Shown here: piece after piece, positions 8,058 through 17,447 of the stretch
How positions within the stretch are numbered: position 1 is the stretch's first letter
How the letters are laid out: every line of letters begins with the position of its first letter
Assembly (NCBI GenBank): GCA_964502735.1
Contig: CAZCYD010000015.1
Span: 1 to 56,098 of the forward strand
Source: JACKAN01 sp964502735
Lineage (GTDB): Bacteria > Bdellovibrionota > Bdellovibrionia > Bdellovibrionales > UBA1609
Length of the DNA: 56,098 bases
Direction: 5' to 3'
Notes under the pieces: model-generated
What the model was told of the DNA's origin: nothing
Databases searched by the model: none
Seen by the model: only the letters and a program-made list of their open reading frames with translations
Program-made: the position numbers and the translations under genes

Positions 8058-9776
8058 TTAAAGCATACTGTACTCAGCTAAAGCCTTTTTAATTAGAGCA
8101 TGAGTCGCTTCTTTTTCTGAAACGACGATCTCGTCACTTTCACGGCTCGGCAAGTCTTTGAGTTCTAAAATATACTGCACTCTTACAATGACTTTCACTC
8201 TTGGACACAAATGATGAACAACCGCAAGTATCTGTGAAGTTAATTGCTTTCCGCTCACCGTAATCAAAACCACATATGAGTCTCGAATCCCTGCCGACTC
8301 CAACACTTCAACTCGCGTAGCATCACCATAAATTGCAGATATTCCTTTAGATCTCACGGTATTGACATGATTCATATTAAAGTCAACTCCCGTACAAGGA
8401 ATCCCATTCTGAGTTAATTCCTCCAAAATATTAATTCCCGCATGACCTAATCCTATAACAATAGCTCTTCGGGGTGCGACGACTAAGTCCTTTTGCCCCA
8501 ATGGCAAAGGGCTTGAAATTTTATTTTCATCTACAATTGTCCCATCACCATTTTGTTTTCCTCGCCTTTTTATAAAGGTTTTTGACAAAGCTCTTGTTAA
8601 TTCTGGCCAACTATTATGAGCCGAACTCTTTATCGCAAAAGAAAACATCAGTGGTGTAAATAAAAGAGAAAAAACTGCCAAGGCTAAAAAATACTGAAAT
8701 TCTAGATCCGAAATTAACTTATGACTTAATGCTGAGGCACCCAAAATAAATGAAAACTCACCAATTTGTGTCAAAGCAAGGGCCGAAGCAAAGCTTACGC
8801 CGTGAGAATGACTGTTCCATTTAACAACCAAGTATATAACCATAAACTTTAATAAAAACATTAGGGGTATTAACCAAAGCAAGTTATGTATATGAGAAAT
8901 AATAAAATCTATATTTACCAACATGCCCACTGAAGCAAAGAAAAACCCTAAGAAGATATCTCGAAGCGGGGCCAGTTCCGCCAAAGCCTGTTTATTATAT
9001 GGAGATTCTGAAATTAACACACCCGCAACAAAAGCCCCCAGCGACATAGACAGGCCCACTTGTTCAGCCAGAAAAGATATAACAAAAGTTAAAGATAGAA
9101 TCATCAAGAAGAAAACTTCTCGACTTCCTGTTTTTAATACCTCTGCAAACAGACGAGGAATTAAGTAATATCCAACTAAAAAACATCCAACCAAAAAAAC
9201 TAAAATCCAAAACATTGCCATTAATAACGAGCCTTGCGTAGAACTCGCCGTTGATGTTGCCGCTAAGAGGGGTATAGAAACCATCAATGGAAGGGCGACT
9301 ATGTCTTGAAACAGAAGAACAGTTATACTAACTCGACCATGGGGAGTCTCAGTCTCTCTCTTGTCTTGTAACAACTTTAAAATTAAAGCTGTTGAACTCA
9401 AGGCAATGCAAGCTCCAAGTACAAAGGATTTTCCCGCAGGAAATCCAAAGCCCAAATAAAATATCCCTAATGCCAACAGAATAGTGGTTGATACTTGTAA
9501 AAATCCTAGTCGAAGTAATGGACGAATCATTCCTCTGAGATGTTCTAAAGAAATTTCTAGACCCAAAGAGAACATCAAAAACACTATGCCTAACTCTGAG
9601 ATCGTATTTGCTGCCGGCAATGACCTAATCCAATTTAAGCCAGAGGGCCCAATGAGCACCCCTGTTAATATAAATCCAACAATCGTTGGAATTTTTGCCC
9701 TTGAAAGTAAGGTCGCCACAACAGTCAAAGATATTGAGGTAACTAAAAAAGCATTAAAGGTTTCGGAGTGGAGCAT
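8058..9776 (-). CDS. CPA2 monovalent cation:proton antiporter with RCK domain (KefB/YbaL type)
   Basis: The 572-aa protein has about 12 membrane helices (residues 1-380) with the Na_H_exchanger hallmarks GFILTGVLIGPSGL, FSLGLEI, ALSSTALILKLL and SLGAFVAGVLIS. A cytoplasmic RCK/TrkA-N Rossmann domain follows: VIGLGHAGINILEEL, then GVDFN, then IYGDATRVEVLESAGI. It probably exchanges K+ or Na+ for protons under nucleotide control. Its ATG is one base after the stop of the RND pump gene, so it is the last gene of the TolC-RND operon. The C terminus is short and lacks a TrkA-C domain. The coupling to a multidrug pump is unusual. Confidence 0.88.
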   Translation of the reverse strand: MLHSETFNAFLVTSISLTVVATLLSRAKIPTIVGFILTGVLIGPSGLNWIRSLPAANTISELGIVFLMFSLGLEISLEHLRGMIRPLLRLGFLQVSTTILLALGIFYLGFGFPAGKSFVLGACIALSSTALILKLLQDKRETETPHGRVSITVLLFQDIVALPLMVSIPLLAATSTASSTQGSLLMAMFWILVFLVGCFLVGYYLIPRLFAEVLKTGSREVFFLMILSLTFVISFLAEQVGLSMSLGAFVAGVLISESPYNKQALAELAPLRDIFLGFFFASVGMLVNIDFIISHIHNLLWLIPLMFLLKFMVIYLVVKWNSHSHGVSFASALALTQIGEFSFILGASALSHKLISDLEFQYFLALAVFSLLFTPLMFSFAIKSSAHNSWPELTRALSKTFIKRRGKQNGDGTIVDENKISSPLPLGQKDLVVAPRRAIVIGLGHAGINILEELTQNGIPCTGVDFNMNHVNTVRSKGISAIYGDATRVEVLESAGIRDSYVVLITVSGKQLTSQILAVVHHLCPRVKVIVRVQYILELKDLPSRESDEIVVSEKEATHALIKKALAEYSML

Positions 9777-9777
9777 A

Positions 9778-12700
9778 TTAAGGCCTCGTATCTGTCTCTA
9801 ATGGGATCTTGCGCCTCTCCACTCCCACAAGACTGTAAACACAAGGAACTATCAATAAAGTAAAAAGTGCACTTAAACTTACCCCACCAAGAACTGTCAA
9901 GGCCATAGGAACTCTGGTTTCACTTCCTGGCCCTAAAGCTAAGGCTGGAGGTACCGCTGCAGCTAGGGTGGCAATTGTTGTCATAAGTATGGGCCTTAAT
10001 CTAATTGGACAAGCCTCAAGAAGAGCCTCATTCATGTCTTTTCCCTTATCCCGAAGCTGGTTTGTGAATTCAATTAACAATATAGAATTTTTTTTAACAA
10101 TACCTATTGTTAACAATATTCCAATAACACTATAAATATTTAAAGTTTGCCCGCCTATAGCCAACCCGACAAAAGATCCCGACAGACCAAAGGGAACTGC
10201 CAAAAAAACAATCCAAGGGTCTAAAAAAGAATTAAACTGAATTGCCAAAACCATGTACGCGATAATCAAACCCAAAAGAATTACCAATGCGGCTTCCTTA
10301 AGCTTACTGTCTGGAGTCTCTTCAAAGCCAACGTAATAATCTTTCGGAAATATTTCTTGAGCAGCGTTGCGCACAAATCGAATTGCATCACCCTGTTTGG
10401 CATTTTTTGTCAAGTTACTATCTACGCGGACGCCTCGAATTCTGTTTTCCCTGTAAACAACTTGAGGCCCTGTTGTTTCTACAACGTCAACAACTCGAGA
10501 AAGTGGAATCAACTCCCCCCTGTTATTTCTTACAAAGATGTCTTCAATATTCTTTTTTTGCTGGCGATCCGTCTCTTTGAGTTGGACAAAAACATCGAAT
10601 CTACGCGAACGGTCGGTGTACTGTGTTGCCACTGTTCCACCAAAAGTCGCATTCACTATGTTTGCGATTTCGCTGATTTCTACCCCACTCTGTATCGCCT
10701 TATCTCTATTGGGAACAATATGAACCTCTGGCAAGGTCAAAACATCGTCGGATCGAATTCCTACCATCATCCCCGACTCTTTCATTTTTTCTTGAATTTT
10801 AAAGTACAGTTCCTTTTGAACCTCAGGATCTGGTCCATTAATGGTGAACTCTAAGGGGCTTCCTCGTCTTCCCCCAAAAGGTCCTCCAAAGCGGTCTCTC
10901 ACAAAGATTTTCATCCCTTGAATAGACTCTGCCTTTACTCTCAATTCTTCTGCTATCTCGAACTGTGTTTTCGTTCTTTGAGATAAATCTTTAAGAACAA
11001 TGATTCCATTTCCACGGTTACTTTGCCCACCTTGTCCAAATCCCCCCACGGCCATAAATTGTTTTTCAATATCAGGATGTGCTGCAACTATGCTCTCAAA
11101 TTCTGCAACCTTTCCCAAGGTGTACTGAGTTGAAGTTCCATCTGGACCCAAAAAAATAACGAAAATCACCCCTCGATCTTGAGAGGGTGAAAACTCTGTA
11201 GAAAGAAATTTTAGAGAGCTCAAGGAGATGATAAAAAAGAAAAGTCCGCCAGAAAGCACCTTCCAACGGTTATCCAAGGACCACGCTAGACTGGATCTAT
11301 ATGTTTGAGTGAGTTTGGCGATAAAGCCTTCAAAGGCCCTGCCAAAGCTTGTGTCCCTTTCTTCTAATTTGAGGAATTGAGAACATCTCATAGGAGCTAA
11401 GGTTAAGGCCTCAAGTGAACTCAGAGCAACGGCAATAGAAATTGTAATGGCAAATTCAAAAAAGAACTTTCCTTCTAAGCCTCCCATAAACGTAATGGGA
11501 ACAAAAACTGAAACAAGAGCCACCGTCGTAGCTAAGACGGCAAAAGTGATTTCTTTGGATCCCTTAAAGGCTGCATTAACTCGGCCCCATTGCATTTGCA
11601 TGTATCGGGCAATGTTTTCCAACATAATAATTGCATCATCGACCACCACACCTATAGCCAAAGCTAAACCTAAAAGAGAAAATGTATTTAATGTGAACCC
11701 TAGCCAGTTGATAATAATAAAAGTACCAATTATCGCTGTAGGAATTGCCAATAAAATATTGAAAGTTGCTGACCATGAGCCTAAAAATAACCAACAGACC
11801 AGTGAAGTTAAGATTGCAGATAAGAAAAGCGTAAAAACTAACTCATTTACAGACTCTCTAATAAACTCAGTTCTATCAAAATTTACGCCCATGATTGTTC
11901 CTGGAGGCATAGTCTTATTGATTTCTTTTATCCTTTCCATAATTCTGTCTGCTGTGGCGGCAGCGTTAACGCCTCTTTGCTTATGCACAGCCATGGCTAG
12001 TGCTTTTTCGCCATTAATTCTAGAAACTCTGCGAATATTCTCTATACCCTCATAAATATTGGCCACGTCTTTTAATCTTATAACAACAAAATTTGGTGCC
12101 CCTCCCCTTCGACTGATAATCATATCTTGAAATTCTTCTATCTTTACAGCTTCACCCATAATCCTAACTGTGTGTTCAGAATCTCCATACTCTAATCTTC
12201 CCGCGGGAAGCTCTCGATGTTCGCGTCGAATACTTTCAACAACGTCCATGGCGGTCAGTTCATATTTTGCTAGTTTTTTTGCATCGAGATCTACTCGCAA
12301 CTGAGGTTCATGGTATCCAAAAGCTCTGACTTCAGCCACACCCTCGACGGTTGAAATTCTGTCTCTGACGTGATCTCGAAATAAGATCATTAGATCTCTA
12401 TCCGACAAATTATCTGTTGTGATGTTGAGGTAAATAATAGGGTCATCTGCAACGTTAGATTTTGTAACAACGGGAGGTTCTACCGTTGAGGGCAATTGGC
12501 TTTGCGCCCTGCCCACAAGAGTCTGAACTTCCTGCAAAGCAAAGTCTATATCTCTATCTATATCAAACTCAATCTGTATATTAGCCGTCCCGCGATCGGC
12601 TGTAGAGACCATGCTCTTAATACCTTCCATCGAGACTAATATCCCTTCAACAGGTTCAATTATGTCCTTTTCAATTACTTCTGGAGTTGCGCCATCGTAG

Positions 12701-12849
12701 GTGTAAGCCACCCTGATTGTTGGCAAATCAATATCGGGATTTTCGTTTATACCCATTTTTAAGAAAGAAAGTATTCCAAAAAATATGAGCCCGAACATGA
12801 GTATCCAGGCAAAAACAGGACGCTGTATGGAAAATTGACTTAAACTCAT
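9778..12849 (-). CDS. RND-family efflux transporter (AcrB/MexB-like)
   Basis: The start MSLSQFSIQRPVFAWIL overlaps the upstream TolC-like stop (ATGA), giving 1023 aa; the frame is open 12 codons further upstream but family alignment favours this start. Hallmarks include the N-terminal helix, SIQRPVFAWIL, the porter region (residues about 40-330), the TM4 proton-relay motif LAIGVVVDDAIIMLENI with its two aspartates, a second porter half, and the C-terminal segments IGILLTIGIVKKNSILLIEF and RPILMTTIATLAAAVPPALALG. It would pump drugs, lipids or metal chelates from the inner membrane or periplasm using protons. No membrane-fusion (adaptor) gene lies in this operon. Confidence 0.93.
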   Translation of the reverse strand: MSLSQFSIQRPVFAWILMFGLIFFGILSFLKMGINENPDIDLPTIRVAYTYDGATPEVIEKDIIEPVEGILVSMEGIKSMVSTADRGTANIQIEFDIDRDIDFALQEVQTLVGRAQSQLPSTVEPPVVTKSNVADDPIIYLNITTDNLSDRDLMILFRDHVRDRISTVEGVAEVRAFGYHEPQLRVDLDAKKLAKYELTAMDVVESIRREHRELPAGRLEYGDSEHTVRIMGEAVKIEEFQDMIISRRGGAPNFVVIRLKDVANIYEGIENIRRVSRINGEKALAMAVHKQRGVNAAATADRIMERIKEINKTMPPGTIMGVNFDRTEFIRESVNELVFTLFLSAILTSLVCWLFLGSWSATFNILLAIPTAIIGTFIIINWLGFTLNTFSLLGLALAIGVVVDDAIIMLENIARYMQMQWGRVNAAFKGSKEITFAVLATTVALVSVFVPITFMGGLEGKFFFEFAITISIAVALSSLEALTLAPMRCSQFLKLEERDTSFGRAFEGFIAKLTQTYRSSLAWSLDNRWKVLSGGLFFFIISLSSLKFLSTEFSPSQDRGVIFVIFLGPDGTSTQYTLGKVAEFESIVAAHPDIEKQFMAVGGFGQGGQSNRGNGIIVLKDLSQRTKTQFEIAEELRVKAESIQGMKIFVRDRFGGPFGGRRGSPLEFTINGPDPEVQKELYFKIQEKMKESGMMVGIRSDDVLTLPEVHIVPNRDKAIQSGVEISEIANIVNATFGGTVATQYTDRSRRFDVFVQLKETDRQQKKNIEDIFVRNNRGELIPLSRVVDVVETTGPQVVYRENRIRGVRVDSNLTKNAKQGDAIRFVRNAAQEIFPKDYYVGFEETPDSKLKEAALVILLGLIIAYMVLAIQFNSFLDPWIVFLAVPFGLSGSFVGLAIGGQTLNIYSVIGILLTIGIVKKNSILLIEFTNQLRDKGKDMNEALLEACPIRLRPILMTTIATLAAAVPPALALGPGSETRVPMALTVLGGVSLSALFTLLIVPCVYSLVGVERRKIPLETDTRP

Positions 12850-14087
12850 TCTACAACTCCGACTAAGGCTCTCAATTGTACCCACATGACATTGGCTGAA
12901 AATATCTGTTGCTCATAGTTTCTTTGGGCTTGCAGATAATCCTCCAAAACTCTAAGCAAATCCAAATGATTGATTAGCCCTTGGTCAACTTCAACCAGGT
13001 GAGCTCGGTAGTTTTGCCTTGCTAAATCTACAGATTTTTTTAAGCTCAGTATGATGGCTTTTTGTTTTTTGAAGTTCTGTCTTAAAACTTTATAGTCGTT
13101 CTGTAAGTTAGTTTTTATTTCACTTAACATGGCCTCTTGTTGGTGAGCCTGCAGAATTTTAATTCTTCTTTCACTTTTATCTGCACCACCCGCAAATAAA
13201 TTCCAGCTTGCGTTAATAGTTATCTCCCAGTCAGAATCCCTTAAAATACCAGCTCTCTCTAAAAAGTAGCGTCCATCCAAATCTAACCGTGGCAAGAAAT
13301 TGCCTTCGGTAACGCCAACTTCGTGTTTTAAGTTTTTGAGTTGCAGTTCAGCCGCAATAAGAGATGGATTTTTTAATAATTTTTCTGACCATATATCTGG
13401 AATATCTACTTTTGTTATTTCTTTATTGTCGCTCAATTCTGTAAGATCCATCTCGCCAGTTAAATTCTTGATCTGCTGAAGTGCGAGTTCTAATTGATTT
13501 ATGACACTAGAATATTCAGATTCTACTCTTGCTTGATTTGATTTTGCGGCTAGGACTTCTGTTGGCTTGCTAATTCCTATTCGTGCTCTTCTTTCTAATG
13601 TTTTAACTCTCTCAGTTAGAATTTTATTCTGTTCTTCCAATATATTTTTTTCGTTTCTAAGTCTTAAAGCTGAATAAAATTGCTCAGCTAATTGAGTATA
13701 AAGCTGGATCTCTGAAATAAGGCGCTCATGTTCAGCTATTTCAGGAAAATTCTTTGCAATTTTTAAAGCGTAATATTCAGCGCCACCTCTAAAAATAGTC
13801 TGATTGACGGCCATATTTGCTGAATGCTGAAAACCCTCACCGAAGGGACCAACATTGGCAACCTCATCACGAATAATACTCGACGAATTTGCCGTCACAG
13901 TTGGCAAAACAGTAGCTAAAGCTTTCGCCTTTTCTTCTTTTGCAATTTCCTGTGACAATCTCATATTCTTGATAGTCGCTGAATGTTGCAAGGCTAATTT
14001 GTATAAATTCTCTAATGATTTTGCTTCGCCTTTTGGGCAAAAAGCCATCAAAAAAAATCCACAAGTAATCAAAGATGCTAATTTCAC
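12846..14087 (-). CDS. TolC-like outer-membrane efflux protein
   Basis: The 413-aa protein has a signal peptide (residues 1-22, cleavage near GEA), then SLENLYKLALQHSATIKNMRLS, the usual start of the OEP repeat. Long amphipathic helices with Glu/Lys/Gln heptads follow, with a duplicated architecture: residues about 25-215 and 220-405, each with a helix-strand-strand-helix pattern; NASWNLFAGGADKSERR is the second barrel strand region. It forms the trimeric outer-membrane duct for the RND pump encoded directly downstream, with a 4-bp overlap. It is the first gene of the operon and is divergent from the PA14-like lipoprotein. Confidence 0.88.
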   Translation of the reverse strand: MKLASLITCGFFLMAFCPKGEAKSLENLYKLALQHSATIKNMRLSQEIAKEEKAKALATVLPTVTANSSSIIRDEVANVGPFGEGFQHSANMAVNQTIFRGGAEYYALKIAKNFPEIAEHERLISEIQLYTQLAEQFYSALRLRNEKNILEEQNKILTERVKTLERRARIGISKPTEVLAAKSNQARVESEYSSVINQLELALQQIKNLTGEMDLTELSDNKEITKVDIPDIWSEKLLKNPSLIAAELQLKNLKHEVGVTEGNFLPRLDLDGRYFLERAGILRDSDWEITINASWNLFAGGADKSERRIKILQAHQQEAMLSEIKTNLQNDYKVLRQNFKKQKAIILSLKKSVDLARQNYRAHLVEVDQGLINHLDLLRVLEDYLQAQRNYEQQIFSANVMWVQLRALVGVVE

Positions 14088-14230
14088 AAGTTACCCCTCT
14101 TTGAGAGACAGTAACTTTAGCATATTTTCGTAATGACGCTAGTCCGCAGAGAAAGCGCGTTGCATCATTTTAAGACTATAGCTCCCACTTATTCGCAACT
14201 ATGGAAAAAAGATTTTCACTTTTTAAGTCT

Positions 14231-14258
14231 TTAAACAAAATCCGACTTTTTTGTTTAA
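14231..14258. promoter_or_regulatory. Inverted repeat in the divergent tolC / lipoprotein intergenic region
   Basis: TTAAACAAAA and TTTTGTTTAA form 10-bp arms around an 8-base spacer. The repeat lies midway between the starts of the efflux operon (minus) and the PA14-like lipoprotein (plus). It could be an operator for a regulator of the pump, or just A/T-rich symmetry. No regulator gene is adjacent. Confidence 0.3.
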
Positions 14259-14365
14259 CTTTTAGAGTTTCATTTTGCCTATTCATCTTTTTTTTCTAGA
14301 GACTTTTGGAGTTCCATGGAATCCTGATATTGAATCTGGACTTTTGTCTTACGGAGGAATAATAA

Positions 14366-15541
14366 ATGAAGTGGCATTTCCTTTTCTTTTACCTTCTTTT
14401 TGGATCCAGTTTAATTAACTGCTCGGCCAATCACGACTTTGAAAGTTCAAATGACCTTGGGACCTCAGCTTCCTCCCCATTAAGCGTAAACCCAAACGGT
14501 TTTTCTACTCTCGATATAAACCATTATCCACTTAACAAACTTGTTTGCGACCCTCTAGGCGGCGGCACAATTCATCATCTACAAAAGGGGCTTAAAGCAG
14601 AACTGTATTACCTCCGGGATGATCAACCTCGATACACAGAACTTACCTCCTATTTTGCACATGGAGTTAGATCGGAACAAAATCTATTTTTTTCTCAGGT
14701 TCATGTGCCTACTCGTCTGTTCTCTATGGGTTTTCCAACAGAAGATGGTGGCTTGGTGAATAGGGATGATGGAAAAACCCTTAACGAGTGGTTTGCCCTC
14801 AGGTTTACAAGTGTCCTCAGTTTGGGGGCCAATGATGAAGAAGGGCACTACCAACTGGCCCTCCTGTCTGACGACGGGTCCTCTCTCAAAATTCAAAAAG
14901 ATGGAGAGTGGCATGTCCTCGTTAACAATGACAGTAACCATCCTACTCGCATGGGTTGTGGTGGAGTTATCGAAATGAAACACGGAAAAGAACACCTAAT
15001 TCAGTTGGACTATTTTCAAGGACCCAAACATCATATAGCCATTATTCCTCTGTGGAGAAAACTGGTGGGGGCTGATGCCGAGGGTGATCCACTATGTGGT
15101 GTCACAGGAAACGATGTTTACTTTGACTACAACAATAGTTCTAAACCCAAGAAACCTTATCTTGATTTAATAAGCCGCGGATGGAAACCTCTAGAAGCTA
15201 ATAACTACTCACTCCCCCAGGAAGCTCTTTTCAATCCTTGTGCTGAGGGGGAAGCTCCCAGCATTAGTAATTTTGAGGTCACGGACTTGTTAGGAGGATC
15301 TATTCGCGCAAGTTGGAACACAGATATTCCCGCTGCCTCTCAGGTTCTTTATACTGATATTCTGTCCGGCGAAAAAATACTGTCTATAAGCGACAATGTT
15401 CTGCGAACTCAACACGAAATCTATTTATTTAATTTGATCCCAGGCCATACATATCAAGTTCAGGGGGTTTCTATCTCAGACACCTATGGAAAGGCACTTA
15501 GCGCCCCTGCGCTACTGACACTATCAGCTCCCTCATTTTAG
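14366..15541 (+). CDS. Lipoprotein with PA14-like domain and fibronectin-III-like tail
   Basis: The 391-aa product begins with a lipoprotein signal (lipobox SLINC, Cys19). Residues about 60-235 read as a PA14-type beta-sandwich: GLKAELYYL at the start, then the core YQLALLSDDGSSLKIQKDGEW and LIQLDYFQGPKHHIAIIPLW. Residues about 290-390 (SISNFEVTDLLGGSIRASWNTDIPAASQVLYTD, then HTYQVQGVSISDTYG) resemble a fibronectin-III or purple-acid-phosphatase N-terminal fold. PA14 domains usually bind carbohydrate, so a surface or periplasmic binding role is a guess. AGGAGGA-like sequence (CGGAGGAATAATAAATG) precedes the ATG. It is divergent from tolC. Confidence 0.65.
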   Translation: MKWHFLFFYLLFGSSLINCSANHDFESSNDLGTSASSPLSVNPNGFSTLDINHYPLNKLVCDPLGGGTIHHLQKGLKAELYYLRDDQPRYTELTSYFAHGVRSEQNLFFSQVHVPTRLFSMGFPTEDGGLVNRDDGKTLNEWFALRFTSVLSLGANDEEGHYQLALLSDDGSSLKIQKDGEWHVLVNNDSNHPTRMGCGGVIEMKHGKEHLIQLDYFQGPKHHIAIIPLWRKLVGADAEGDPLCGVTGNDVYFDYNNSSKPKKPYLDLISRGWKPLEANNYSLPQEALFNPCAEGEAPSISNFEVTDLLGGSIRASWNTDIPAASQVLYTDILSGEKILSISDNVLRTQHEIYLFNLIPGHTYQVQGVSISDTYGKALSAPALLTLSAPSF

Positions 15542-15968
15542 CCGCGGATTTGGGCTTTAGGAATCTGTGGGGTAAGAGTCGTTGCGTTTAACATAACGAC
15601 TTTCGTATCTTAAAAAGAGAATAAGACAACTGAGAATCACCAGAACTAAAATGCTCAAGTTTAACAACCAGTTCTCTGGAAAAGACAACTTAACATACCA
15701 GGCTAGCCCTATTAATGCGAATGGCTTTATTTCGTATATCCCTTTTGGTAAGTACACACTATCCCCACTTTCTTCTAAAAAATTAAATGCGCATCACCCT
15801 ACATCCCTCATGTTTCGTATTACTATATTACTATGTAACGAACTAAAAGTGATAAGAATTAATTAGACATATGCTAATATGAAACAGTTCACTGTCGCAA
15901 ATCTGACATCTGAGATTTAGCTGGTGTTTAGTTTTACCCAAATCCGCGGATTTAGGGTTTTAGGAAAT
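15542..15968 (-). repeat. Pair of direct repeats flanking the small membrane gene
   Basis: CCGCGGATTTGGGCTTTAGG (15542-15561) and CCGCGGATTTAGGGTTTAGG (15945-15964) differ at few positions. Each overlaps the 3' end of a minus-strand gene and includes its stop codon (small membrane protein and serS). The serS copy is extended into a palindrome, ACCC-AAATCC/GGATTT-GGGT at 15937-15959, which could serve as the serS terminator although no T run follows. The arrangement suggests duplication of a gene tail when the ~400-bp segment arrived. Confidence 0.5.
15557..15757 (-). CDS. Small membrane protein, two predicted helices
   Basis: The product from a GTG at 15757 is 66 aa, beginning with YLPKGIYEIKPFALIGLAW. 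Two hydrophobic segments (about residues 13-24 and 31-49) are followed by a basic tail RYESRYVKRN. The same frame stays open 12 codons further upstream (FNFLEESGDSVYLPKG), and that part looks like coding sequence but has no start codon before a TGA at 15796-15794. An ATG one base out of frame occurs there, so the true N terminus may have been lost to a frameshift. It follows serS at 200 bp. Function unknown. Confidence 0.45.
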   Translation of the reverse strand: MYLPKGIYEIKPFALIGLAWYVKLSFPENWLLNLSILVLVILSCLILFLRYESRYVKRNDSYPTDS

Positions 15969-17264
15969 AGTCTCCCGTCCACCCATATAATTTCGAAGGG
16001 CTTTAGGAATAGACACGGTTCCATCTTCTTGTTGATAATTCTCAAGTATCGCAATAAGGGTTCGTCCAACGGCCAAGCCTGAGCCGTTTAGTGTATGTAC
16101 AAACTGAGGTTTTCCCTGATCATCTGGCCGGAACCTGATATTGGCCCTTCTTGCTTGGAAGTCTTCGCAATTGGAACAAGAACTAATTTCTCTGTATTTT
16201 TTTTGCCCTGGTAACCACACCTCAATATCGTAACATTTAGCCGCAGAAAACCCAATGTCTGCAGAGCACAAACTTACAACACGATAGGGTATCTCTAACA
16301 GCTGCAGAATTTTTTCGGCATCACTTACCATTTTTTCTAACTCTTTATAGGACTGTTCAGGATGAGCAAATTTTAAAAGTTCTACCTTGTGAAACTGATG
16401 CTGACGGATTAGCCCCTTTGTATCTTTGCCATAGCTTCCCGCCTCTGAACGAAAACACGGAGAGTAGGCAACAAAATATTTTGGTAAGTCCGACTCTTTA
16501 AGTATTTCCTCTCGAAAATAATTAGTCACCGGAACTTCTGCTGTTGGTACTAAATAAAAGTCTGAACCTTCTAAATGAAACACATCTTGCTTAAACTTGG
16601 GAAACTGTCCAGTTCCTTCTAATGAGTCGCCATTAACAATGTAAGGAGGAATGATCTCCTCATAACCATGACGGCGACTATGAGTGTCCATCATAAACTG
16701 GATCAGTGCTCTTTCTAATTGAGAACCGGCACCTTTCAGAAACGCAAATCTAGCACCCGCCACTTTTGCCGCTCGGTCAAAATCGATTATATTTAGCTTC
16801 TCGCCTAGTTCCCAATGCTCTAAAGCCTTAAATTTGAATTCCCTTTGTTCTCCCCAAGACCTTTCAACTCGATTGTCTTCTTCTCCCTTACCCAGTGGAA
16901 CTGAGGAATGAAGCTTATTAGGTAAAACCATGAGCTCTTCATTGAGGCTTTTTTCTAGCTCCTGGGCCTCGGATTCCAATTGCTTTATCTTTGTGCTCAG
17001 CTCTTGCATGGCCAGCAACATTGGGCTTGCATCACCCCCTGTTTTTTTTAATCTAGCAATTTCTTGCCCCACTTTGTTTTGCTCGGCTTTTTTTTGTTCA
17101 AATTCTGTTAGACTCTTTTTTCTTTTCGAATTCAAACTCAGCAAACTGTCAAGATCTGAGGAGTCTCCACCTCTATTAGCTAGAGAAGCTTTATATTCAT
17201 CAAAATAACCAACGGCTGAGTTTATTGATGGCTCATTTTTTTCAATCTTTTTTATATCAATCAT
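15960..17264 (-). CDS. serS: Seryl-tRNA synthetase
   Basis: The 434-aa class II synthetase charges tRNA-Ser. The N-terminal antiparallel coiled coil (about residues 30-105, rich in Lys/Glu/Leu) is followed by the catalytic core: VPTAEVPVTNYF, motif 2 FRSEAGSYGKDTKGLIRQHQ, and motif 3 LNGSGLAVGRTLIAILENYQ, ending in PKALRNYMGG. All expected elements and length are present. It lies downstream of the murA / TPR / small-membrane gene series on the same strand, separated by a 183-bp tandem-repeat-rich spacer. No T-box or other leader element was seen. Confidence 0.95.
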   Translation of the reverse strand: MIDIKKIEKNEPSINSAVGYFDEYKASLANRGGDSSDLDSLLSLNSKRKKSLTEFEQKKAEQNKVGQEIARLKKTGGDASPMLLAMQELSTKIKQLESEAQELEKSLNEELMVLPNKLHSSVPLGKGEEDNRVERSWGEQREFKFKALEHWELGEKLNIIDFDRAAKVAGARFAFLKGAGSQLERALIQFMMDTHSRRHGYEEIIPPYIVNGDSLEGTGQFPKFKQDVFHLEGSDFYLVPTAEVPVTNYFREEILKESDLPKYFVAYSPCFRSEAGSYGKDTKGLIRQHQFHKVELLKFAHPEQSYKELEKMVSDAEKILQLLEIPYRVVSLCSADIGFSAAKCYDIEVWLPGQKKYREISSCSNCEDFQARRANIRFRPDDQGKPQFVHTLNGSGLAVGRTLIAILENYQQEDGTVSIPKALRNYMGGRETIS

Positions 17265-17320
17265 AATTTCTTACCCAAATTTATTTTTCCGAATTTCTTT
17301 TTATCTTTTTTTATTTCTTT

Positions 17321-17426
17321 TCTAAATTTTCACCTAAATTTTCACCTAAATTTTCACCTAAATTTTATTTCACTAATTCTTATTCAACTAATTCTTATTT
17401 CACTAGCTCTTATTTAACTAAATTTC
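17321..17426. repeat. Two adjacent AT-rich tandem arrays upstream of serS
   Basis: CACCTAAATTTT occurs three times exactly (17331-17366), preceded by a partial unit at 17321. Four imperfect 15-bp units of the type ATTTCACTAATTCTT follow directly (17367-17426). Together they fill most of the serS leader on the minus strand, giving a repetitive A-rich and G-poor 5' region. Copy number may vary between strains by slippage. No role is evident. Confidence 0.85.
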
Positions 17427-17447
17427 CTACTTGGTTTTAACTCGAAA

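Noticed and set aside
10357..12055. Several plus-strand ORFs of 60-200 aa inside the RND gene
   Set aside because: They are antisense to a fully conserved RND transporter frame.
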